Source: JBELHR01 sp042091275 (GTDB taxonomy: Bacteria > Bacteroidota > Bacteroidia > Flavobacteriales > Flavobacteriaceae). Taken from it: a stretch of DNA of 5,540 nucleotides. The notes under the pieces are model-generated. The model had not been told where the DNA came from. It was given only the letters and a program-made list of their open reading frames with translations, and did not search any database. The stretch's first letter is position 1. Each line of letters begins with the position of its first letter. The position numbers and the translations under genes are program-made. Shown piece after piece: positions 1-5,540 of the stretch. The stretch lies in the NCBI GenBank assembly GCA_042091275.1, contig JBELHR010000058.1, positions 1 to 5,540 on the forward strand, given 5' to 3'.

Positions 1-129
1 GGTGTAAAAAGGGAAATAGCAGAGGAGGAATAAAATAAAATACTCCATAGATCCATCAGCGATTTTACGGAGGGTAAATCCATAGAAAATCGAATATAAA
101 ATCAAGAATAAAAGTGCAACTATAACCAC
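1..129 (-). CDS. N-terminus of a multipass membrane protein, possible Wzy/O-antigen polymerase (partial, cut by window edge)
   Basis: Only the first 43 codons are visible and the frame is still open at the left edge. Reading from a GTG at 129-127, the product begins with a strongly hydrophobic segment (residues about 1-18, VVIVALLFLILYSIFYGF). A short basic/polar loop follows (LRKIADGSMEY, 20-30), then a second hydrophobic segment (31-43) containing FPFY. This looks like the start of a polytopic inner-membrane protein. The GTG lies one base after the stop of the glycosyltransferase gene, so the two are probably cotranscribed and translationally coupled. A Wzy polymerase or O-antigen-ligase-like protein is inferred from position, because a Wzx/Wzy locus needs one and none is seen elsewhere in the window. 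The visible residues carry no diagnostic motif. The start is uncertain: no clear ribosome binding site is seen, a TTG at codon 9 and an ATG at 48-46 are in frame, and another open frame begins with ATG at 83-81 but gives a less membrane-like peptide. Confidence 0.55.
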   Translation of the reverse strand, partial: MVIVALLFLILYSIFYGFTLRKIADGSMEYFILFLLCYFPFYT

Positions 130-130
130 G

Positions 131-1042
131 TTATATTTTTCTTGTTAAACCATCGTAAAATCCTTTCCAAACCATCCTTAATTTATGAAACCTGCCACGT
201 AATATAAAGTATAGCGAATAGCCTATCAATTTTATAAATTGATATCCCCATGAGCCAAAAGCGTTAAATGCTTTGGGATGTTTTCTCAATATAAATAAAT
301 GATTCCTTATGTTGAGATAATGAGAAAATGCCGGTAATGCTCCTTCATTTCCGGTATTATTTTCTTTTGTGCTTCCACCTTGATGGTGGAATATGATACT
401 CTTGTATTCTACACCCAAATCAAACCCATTCTCCTTCATACGAAGGGACCAATCCACATCTTCATAATAGGCGAAAAATCTATCGTCCAATATACCGACT
501 TTCTCTATTGCCTCTCTTCTTATAAGAATACAACAACCGGAAATCCATTCGGTAAATTTATTTTTTACAAGGGAATCGAATTGTTTTCCCTTGCCAATAG
601 TATCTGATGTTCCAAGGAATCTATTAAAACTTCCCCCTGCATTCCAAATTGTTTTAGGATTTTCATAGTTAAATATAACTGGTTGAATCGCTCCTGTATT
701 TGGTTCGGAATCCATCCGCGTCACAAGTGGTTCCAGAAAACTAGGATCTACCTCTGTATCACTATTTAAGAGAAGTACATAATCAATTGATTTATCTATA
801 TTTTCCAGTGCGATATTATTTCCTCCCGTAAATCCCAAGTTTTTTGAATTTGAAAAATATTTTGCTGGTTTAAATTCTCGATTTAGTTTGGAACCAGATT
901 CATCTCGAGAGGCATTGTCTACGAGAATTATTTGGAAATTTTCATAGGACACCCTCGAAAGGCTTTTTAGACACTTTTTTGTAAGTTCGTAAGTGTTCCA
1001 GTTCAGAACAATTATTGCAACCTTAGCTTGTTTTGATTCCAT
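131..1042 (-). CDS. Family 2 glycosyltransferase, WbbL/rhamnosyltransferase-like
   Basis: Complete 303-residue protein predicted to transfer a sugar from a nucleotide-sugar donor to the growing lipid-linked repeat unit on the cytoplasmic side of the inner membrane. It has a GT-A fold pattern in the usual order: first beta strand VAIIVLNWN (8-16), VDNAS (41-45), NLGFTGGNN (68-76), and LLNSDTEVD (91-99), which supplies the metal/nucleotide-binding DxD-type site. It is followed by SGCCILIRREA (168-178), the acceptor/catalytic YEDVDWSLR (193-201) and HHQGGST (219-225). This set is typical of GT2 proteins annotated as rhamnosyltransferases, but donor and acceptor cannot be read from the sequence. 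A basic C-terminal region with a hydrophobic stretch (about 266-281) may attach the enzyme to the membrane. The ATG at 1042 lies inside the end of the flippase gene, giving a 20-nt overlap in another frame. Length is normal for the family and no key motif is missing. Confidence 0.93.
   Translation of the reverse strand: MESKQAKVAIIVLNWNTYELTKKCLKSLSRVSYENFQIILVDNASRDESGSKLNREFKPAKYFSNSKNLGFTGGNNIALENIDKSIDYVLLLNSDTEVDPSFLEPLVTRMDSEPNTGAIQPVIFNYENPKTIWNAGGSFNRFLGTSDTIGKGKQFDSLVKNKFTEWISGCCILIRREAIEKVGILDDRFFAYYEDVDWSLRMKENGFDLGVEYKSIIFHHQGGSTKENNTGNEGALPAFSHYLNIRNHLFILRKHPKAFNAFGSWGYQFIKLIGYSLYFILRGRFHKLRMVWKGFYDGLTRKI
1023..1042 (-). other. 20-nt overlap of flippase end and glycosyltransferase start
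   Basis: The last codons of the flippase gene (HGIKTS and TAA, stop at 1025-1023) share bases with the first codons of the glycosyltransferase gene (ATG at 1042-1040) in a different frame. Both readings are supported by conserved protein ends. This indicates cotranscription and probable translational coupling. Confidence 0.85.
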
Positions 1043-2291
1043 GCTGTTTCAATAAGATTGAATGTGAAAAATAACTAACGATTTCGGTTGCAATCAAGGC
1101 AAATGCAAGGCCGTATCCTCCATAAAAGTAACAAGCAAAACAAGAGGTAATCACCATAAAAATTGCCGTAAACCAAGTAGCTTTATTTAAAATCACCTGT
1201 TTTTCTTCGACTAAAATAGTAATCATGTTTCTAAAGTTTAACATACTAAGAAATGGTATAAATGCAAGGATTTGTAATACTCCCGCGCTGTAATTTACAA
1301 ACCTTCCTCCTTGAATATATATGATCCATTTCGCGAACAATGCAACGAGAATTCCCATAAGTAGGGTAGAGCCAAGTCCAATAAAATAAAGATGAGTGAT
1401 TTCTTTATTTGAAGTATTTGAATGGTGTTTCCTGTGTTTTACGGCTTTCTGCAAGATTGCTTGGGTAAAAAAAACAGGTATCATTCTCAATAAAAACGCA
1501 ATCTTTTGAGCTAAAGCATATTTTCCTAGCATGGAATTCCCTACAAAGAATCCTAAAATTATTAGTCCCCCATGAATATGTATATGTCCTCCTATTGACG
1601 ATAGGAAATAGTGAAAATTTTCTTTGATTCTAAAAAGAATTTCGGACCATTGTACCCAATAAAATTTGATTTTTTCTTTTCGATAGATGCTGATCCAAAG
1701 AACTAGGTAGACAGAAAGTGATGTAATACCGAAAAAGAAGTTCATCCACGGAGCATTTTCCGGGCCCTTGACAAAAAAGTATACCAAAGTCAGATAGGAT
1801 ATTTTCGCAAAGAAATTTGCAACCGAAAGCTTAGAAAGTTGGTCTTTACCTTGAAAATAAAATATAGGAAATAAGGCCTCACTCAATAGAATAATCAAAG
1901 AGAAGTAAAGGATAATTTGAAAAGAGCTACTCAGCGATAACAACTGCGAAACTAAAAATATTAAAATAGCAATCAGAGCAGAAATAATAAGGCGTGTAGC
2001 TAGAATTTGATTTACAACTTTCTGAATTTTTTGTGACTGATTTTCCGATAGAGTGATGTGTTTCGGCCCGTTGAGATGGTAGCCATAACTGACGCTGATA
2101 CTCAAAAGCATAACTACAGATAATGCCAGATTTACCAAGCCAAAAGTTTCCTCGCCTAATCTTGAGAACATGATACGCGTCACCCAAAATCCTACAAATA
2201 AATTCGTGAATTGATTTATAAAAAGATTGATAAAGTTATTTATAAAAATCCCTTGAATTGACTTGTAAAGTTCGTTTAGAGATCGACGCAT
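1023..2291 (-). CDS. wzx: Wzx-type polysaccharide flippase (MOP superfamily)
   Basis: Complete 422-residue polytopic membrane protein, within the usual range for Wzx flippases, which move undecaprenyl-diphosphate-linked repeat units across the inner membrane. About a dozen hydrophobic segments are spread along the protein. Family-like features are the N-terminal block ending in TRIMFSRLGEETFGLVN (38-54), SYGYHLNGPK (68-77), PIFYFQGKDQLSKLSVANF (142-160) and LGKYALAQKIA (255-265), which corresponds to the vGxYxxAxKi pattern seen in this family. The usual tryptophan of the PxWxFQG-like motif is phenylalanine here (F144). A GGHIHIHGG stretch (234-242) puts three alternating histidines at the edge of a membrane segment. 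The ATG at 2291 follows the Wzz-like gene after 16 nt. Its 3' end overlaps the glycosyltransferase start. The identification rests on overall pattern and gene context. The transported sugar unit is unknown, and a MATE-type transporter of another substrate is unlikely in this setting. Confidence 0.88.
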   Translation of the reverse strand: MRRSLNELYKSIQGIFINNFINLFINQFTNLFVGFWVTRIMFSRLGEETFGLVNLALSVVMLLSISVSYGYHLNGPKHITLSENQSQKIQKVVNQILATRLIISALIAILIFLVSQLLSLSSSFQIILYFSLIILLSEALFPIFYFQGKDQLSKLSVANFFAKISYLTLVYFFVKGPENAPWMNFFFGITSLSVYLVLWISIYRKEKIKFYWVQWSEILFRIKENFHYFLSSIGGHIHIHGGLIILGFFVGNSMLGKYALAQKIAFLLRMIPVFFTQAILQKAVKHRKHHSNTSNKEITHLYFIGLGSTLLMGILVALFAKWIIYIQGGRFVNYSAGVLQILAFIPFLSMLNFRNMITILVEEKQVILNKATWFTAIFMVITSCFACYFYGGYGLAFALIATEIVSYFSHSILLKQHGIKTS

Positions 2292-2307
2292 ATACTTCGG
2301 GGTATTT

Positions 2308-3384
2308 TTAACTTTTATGAGAATGTAGTAATTCGTCGTAAATTCTTTTTAAGGACAAAAAACCTATACTCACCGAAAAACCGATTAGTAAACCAAAAAC
2401 TAGTGTTTTCAATAGTTTCCATCTATTGTGCTGTAGAGGAAATGTCGGGGTATCTATAAGTTGTATAAGTGGTTGTTGGTTTCGTTGCGTGACCTTTGCA
2501 ATTTCTAGCTGCTTGAGAACTTCTTGGTAAATAGCTGAGTTTGCTTGCACATCTATTATTGCCTTTTGATAAGGAATTTGAGAGCTCTTTACCAAAGGGT
2601 TGGGATTCGGATTTCTCTCATCTATATCTGCTAAATTAGAGATAGATTCATCCAGTGCTGTTTTGATGCTGTCGGACTGTTTTTGAAGAATCTTTAAATT
2701 CCGCGAAGATTGTAAGGTTTTTGTCTCGCGATAAAACTTACTTACATTTTCAATCAAAGATTCGTTAAAGGCTTTGGCAAGCGCCTCATCTTTGTGAACA
2801 ATTCCCAATTCAAGTATGGAGGTTTTTCTACCGGGTTTGTCTACCTGAAGCACATTTTCTTTGACTATTTTTATGACGGTTTTCAAGATGCTATCCTGCG
2901 CCCGATTTAAAGGTTTATCAAGAGTAAAATTGTTTAAATCAAAACCTTTTTTCTCCCACTTTTTATCGAGTTTTTGAGATTTTGCAAACCTGGCGAGAAT
3001 GGTGGTACTGATTCCTTCAATATTCGTTTCGGTTAGCAGGGTTTGTTTTAGCATTCGATCCGATCGATATAACTCTTGAATATTATCAATTTGAAATAAA
3101 TTACTGCCATCCATCAATCCGTTTAGACTCAGACCTGAAATAGAGGCGAGGGAGGACAGTGCACCAGATCCGGTGGCCTCTCCATTTTCTAAAACAAAAG
3201 AGGTTTTTGCATAATAGCTTTTCGTTTTTAGGTAGTTAAAAGCAATTGTCAAAACAAAGACTAGGCATGTTCCAATTAAAACTTCTCTTTTCTTAGATAA
3301 GATATAATCCGTCCAACTTTTAATTCCTAAAAGCAAATTTTTTAAAGAGACAGTCTCTGGTATGGATTTGATTTCTTTTTGCAT
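2308..3384 (-). CDS. Wzz-like polysaccharide co-polymerase / chain-length determinant, no kinase domain
   Basis: Complete 358-residue inner-membrane protein expected to set polymer chain length and link polymerisation to export. The layout is that of a polysaccharide co-polymerase: a cytoplasmic N-terminus (1-34), first transmembrane helix (about 35-52, VLIGTCLVFVLTIAFNYL), and a large periplasmic domain (about 53-325). The second transmembrane helix (about 327-345) is followed by a short basic tail. The periplasmic part opens with a beta segment (TSFVLENGEATG) and a glycine/serine-rich stretch, continues with helices likely to form coiled coils (about 195-300), and ends with QPLIQLIDTPTFPL (304-317), the proline-rich motif that precedes the second helix in Wzz proteins. 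There is no Walker A motif and no tyrosine-rich tail after the second helix, so the BY-kinase found fused in some homologues is absent. The LVKSSQIPYQKAIIDVQANS block (264-283) resembles Bacteroidota homologues. The ATG at 3384 lies 14 nt after the export gene stop. Confidence 0.9.
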   Translation of the reverse strand: MQKEIKSIPETVSLKNLLLGIKSWTDYILSKKREVLIGTCLVFVLTIAFNYLKTKSYYAKTSFVLENGEATGSGALSSLASISGLSLNGLMDGSNLFQIDNIQELYRSDRMLKQTLLTETNIEGISTTILARFAKSQKLDKKWEKKGFDLNNFTLDKPLNRAQDSILKTVIKIVKENVLQVDKPGRKTSILELGIVHKDEALAKAFNESLIENVSKFYRETKTLQSSRNLKILQKQSDSIKTALDESISNLADIDERNPNPNPLVKSSQIPYQKAIIDVQANSAIYQEVLKQLEIAKVTQRNQQPLIQLIDTPTFPLQHNRWKLLKTLVFGLLIGFSVSIGFLSLKRIYDELLHSHKS

Positions 3385-3398
3385 TTTATTCGAATTAA

Positions 3399-5540
3399 TT
3401 ATGGATTTATCGCGCTTATCGCCAAAATCAAAGTAGCTAGAGTGGAGGCAATACCCAAAATACTAGGAAGACCTAAGGGGCTTCTCGGCGGCTTTTGAGG
3501 TACGATTATTTCAGAACCGGGTTGAACTTTTGGATAGCGATTAAAGAAAAGAAACTTTCTCGTTCTATCTACAGAACCGTTGGGGTAAATGATATAGGTT
3601 CGACTCTTTTTTGCGTTGCTTTCAAAACCTCCTGCATTGCTGATATAGTGTTTGAGGGAGGATCCTTTAGTATAGCGAACAGAAGTAGGATATAAAATAG
3701 AACCTCGAACTCTTACGGTTTCTTGTTTTTTAGGTATATATAGAATATCTCCTTCCCTAATTTCGAGGTCAGCAGCACTGCCAGGCTTATTCATGATTTC
3801 CAAAAGCTCAATTCCAATCGCTTCATTTGAAGCTAGTGGGTTAGTTTCCAAACCATCTAAGTTTTCAGAAACCGTATTGTTGTCGATAATATTTTGTCTC
3901 GAACGGCCTTTTACATTTTGTATCAAGGCAGTTTCCTCTCTCGCAGAGTTTAAGTTTTTACTAGCCAAGTCAGAATCAATTCTTTGAAGCAAGGCTCTAG
4001 AGGATTCCGATAGGGTGTCATTTTCGGAGAGCAAATTTTGTTTTAAATCCTCAATAGCGTCATATTGACGTTCGGCATCGGTCTTGTTGTTGAAGAATTC
4101 ATTTCTTCTGATAAGTGTTGCTCCTTCCGGATATGCAAACTCGTTGAGGCCACCAGATCGCGATAGAATATCGGAAACCTTTTGGTTTTTAGAACTTATA
4201 GCGTAACGACCTGGATACTCTACTTCCCCAATTACATAGGCAAAAGTTTGAACAAAAAACTGAGGGTCTTTTCGCACCACAATATGGTCAAAAGGCTTTA
4301 ATACGAGATCTTTTGTGTTTTCTGAATATTCGGCAAAGTCCTTGTCCAAATCGAAAAGGATAACTTCAGCGATCTTGGAGGGGTCGTTCTGTTCTCCTTT
4401 TAAACGTCTCGTGATTTCTATGTTTTTACCAGTCGCAGATGTTTTAAAACCTCCTGCTATCAGCAGAATTTCTTTTAAGGTCATACCTTCTGAAAACGAA
4501 AAAGTCCCAGGTTGGTTTACTTCGCCTTCTACCTTTAAATACAATTCATCACTGAGATCGTATTTAGATAAAACATGCAATATATCCTCGCGATTCAAAA
4601 GGATATCCTTTTCCGAACCATCTAAAATATTTTTGAGGTTAAAGGAAATTGTTTTGGTAGTCAAATCATCATTCGTCCTAATGATATAAGCCATAGAGGT
4701 AAGTGCCTCGGGCTTTAAACCTTCGGATTCTCCAATGAGATCCTTGATCCCCATTCCATCGCTTATCGCAAATATACCTGGACGATACACGGCACCTTTT
4801 ACTATCACCCTATTTTTATATTTGTCCAAAACCTCACCGACCTCGTAGACATCACCAGAATGTGGGTAGAAAAAACTTAGCTGATCTTTGTGTACATCTG
4901 CCACTACTTTTTCACCGTCTTTAATACGGGTTACCTTTATGGATTTGGTAAAGGCGTTTTCTGCAAATCCACCCGCATATTCAATTATATCGGCTAAACT
5001 CTCTCCTTCCTTAAATTCAAATCGCCCTTGTTTTTTTATAGCTCCACTCAAAGTCACTCTATTTTTATAAGGACTGACCAAGATTAAATCATTACTCTCT
5101 AGTCGGATATCAGAGGAGGAGTCTCCTGAAGTCATGTATTTATAAATATCAATACTGCTGATAAGTCTACTGTTTCGATAAACTTTGATATCTCTAAAAC
5201 TGGCATTTTCACTTAAACCTCCTGCGACATACAAGGCGTTATAGACGGAGTTAAAAGCACTGAAATTATAGGTTCCTGGTAGCGAGACCTCTCCTGTTAT
5301 ATTTACTTGAATAGTTCTACTGTTACCTACAGATAGGCTGACAAAGGTATCTGGTTGCTCGTCGTTTAATCCAGAATATATAGATGAAAGTCTTGCGATT
5401 ACGGCTCTTTTTGCTTGGTCCGTAGTCAAGCCTGAAACTTTTATTGGCCCAAAATTTTCTAGAATTAGATTTCCTTGAGGATTTATTTCCAATTCGTAAT
5501 ATGCCTCAGACTGTCCGTATATATCGATATAAACCTGGTC
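3399..5540 (-). CDS. Polysaccharide export protein with six SLBB repeats, Wza-related (5'-partial)
   Basis: 713 residues are visible. The frame runs open through the right edge, so the start, signal peptide and any lipobox lie outside. Numbering residue 1 at 5540, the sequence opens inside the polysaccharide-export (Poly_export) domain: DQVYIDIYG (1-9), then EINPQGNLILENFGPIKVSG (18-37). Six SLBB units follow, each starting with a G-x-V/I-x-x-PG-like turn and most ending in an A/S-GG: 83-109, 166-192, 249-275, 339-365, 438-465 and 613-639. Between units 5 and 6 lies a polar, partly coiled-coil-like insert (about 479-606). The C-terminus (689-713) is a hydrophobic helix followed by the stop. 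By analogy with Wza, the protein should form a periplasmic/outer-membrane conduit for the polymer. It is longer than E. coli Wza because of the extra SLBB units, as is common in Bacteroidota. A TTG at 5492 is not the start, because family-typical sequence continues upstream of it. Confidence 0.93.
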   Translation of the reverse strand, partial: DQVYIDIYGQSEAYYELEINPQGNLILENFGPIKVSGLTTDQAKRAVIARLSSIYSGLNDEQPDTFVSLSVGNSRTIQVNITGEVSLPGTYNFSAFNSVYNALYVAGGLSENASFRDIKVYRNSRLISSIDIYKYMTSGDSSSDIRLESNDLILVSPYKNRVTLSGAIKKQGRFEFKEGESLADIIEYAGGFAENAFTKSIKVTRIKDGEKVVADVHKDQLSFFYPHSGDVYEVGEVLDKYKNRVIVKGAVYRPGIFAISDGMGIKDLIGESEGLKPEALTSMAYIIRTNDDLTTKTISFNLKNILDGSEKDILLNREDILHVLSKYDLSDELYLKVEGEVNQPGTFSFSEGMTLKEILLIAGGFKTSATGKNIEITRRLKGEQNDPSKIAEVILFDLDKDFAEYSENTKDLVLKPFDHIVVRKDPQFFVQTFAYVIGEVEYPGRYAISSKNQKVSDILSRSGGLNEFAYPEGATLIRRNEFFNNKTDAERQYDAIEDLKQNLLSENDTLSESSRALLQRIDSDLASKNLNSAREETALIQNVKGRSRQNIIDNNTVSENLDGLETNPLASNEAIGIELLEIMNKPGSAADLEIREGDILYIPKKQETVRVRGSILYPTSVRYTKGSSLKHYISNAGGFESNAKKSRTYIIYPNGSVDRTRKFLFFNRYPKVQPGSEIIVPQKPPRSPLGLPSILGIASTLATLILAISAINP

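Noticed and set aside
1927..2187. Minus-strand 86-codon open frame inside the flippase gene.
   Set aside because: It is fully contained in the flippase gene in another frame and its translation shows no domain or membrane pattern; a shadow.
2292..2307. Possible regulatory element in the gap between the Wzz-like gene and the flippase gene.
   Set aside because: Only 16 nt, with no hairpin or promoter-like pair of boxes; it is just an operon spacer, as is 3385-3398.
2596..2613. Short tandem NPNPNP repeat in the Wzz-like protein.
   Set aside because: Three dipeptide units in a loop of a complete family-typical protein; too short to treat as a repeat element.
4315..4689. Plus-strand 124-codon open frame opposite the export gene.
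   Set aside because: It is antisense to two well-conserved SLBB units and its composition reflects the opposite-strand coding sequence; a shadow, as are the shorter plus-strand frames at 380-607, 3495-3695, 3793-3987 and 4888-5070.
5519..5530. Near-perfect palindrome around ATATCGATAT at the right edge, possibly an operator.
   Set aside because: It lies inside the conserved YIDIY coding stretch of the export protein and is a simple AT-rich palindrome, explained by codon choice.

Overview
The window is a stretch of a cell-surface polysaccharide locus, most likely from a member of the Bacteroidota (Flavobacteriia or Cytophagia type). That assignment is inferred. It rests on the AT-rich composition by eye, the lack of clear Shine-Dalgarno sequences before the starts, the long multi-repeat SLBB export protein, and a Wzz-type protein with a C-terminal region typical of that phylum. 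No genus can be named from this sequence.

All genes lie on the minus strand, so transcription runs from position 5540 towards 1. In that order they are: (1) a polysaccharide export protein with six SLBB repeats, cut by the right edge (5540-3399); (2) a Wzz-like chain-length/co-polymerase protein without a kinase domain (3384-2308); (3) a Wzx-type lipid-linked oligosaccharide flippase (2291-1023); (4) a GT2 glycosyltransferase resembling WbbL-type rhamnosyltransferases (1042-131); (5) the first 43 codons of a multipass membrane protein, possibly the Wzy polymerase, cut by the left edge (129-1). Junctions are 14 nt, 16 nt, a 20-nt overlap and 1 nt. This fits a single operon. I see no internal promoter or terminator and no gene-free stretch longer than 16 nt. 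The window holds no RNA gene, insertion sequence, CRISPR array or phage feature that I could detect.

Together the genes fit a Wzx/Wzy-dependent pathway for capsule, exopolysaccharide or O-antigen. The glycosyltransferase adds a sugar to the undecaprenyl-linked repeat unit on the cytoplasmic face and the flippase moves the unit across the inner membrane. A polymerase (perhaps the partial gene at the left edge) joins units under control of the Wzz-like protein, and the SLBB protein carries the polymer through the periplasm and outer membrane. I found no convincing evidence of a previously undescribed system. The points worth a second look are details of gene ends, domain architecture and a few sequence departures from family consensus.
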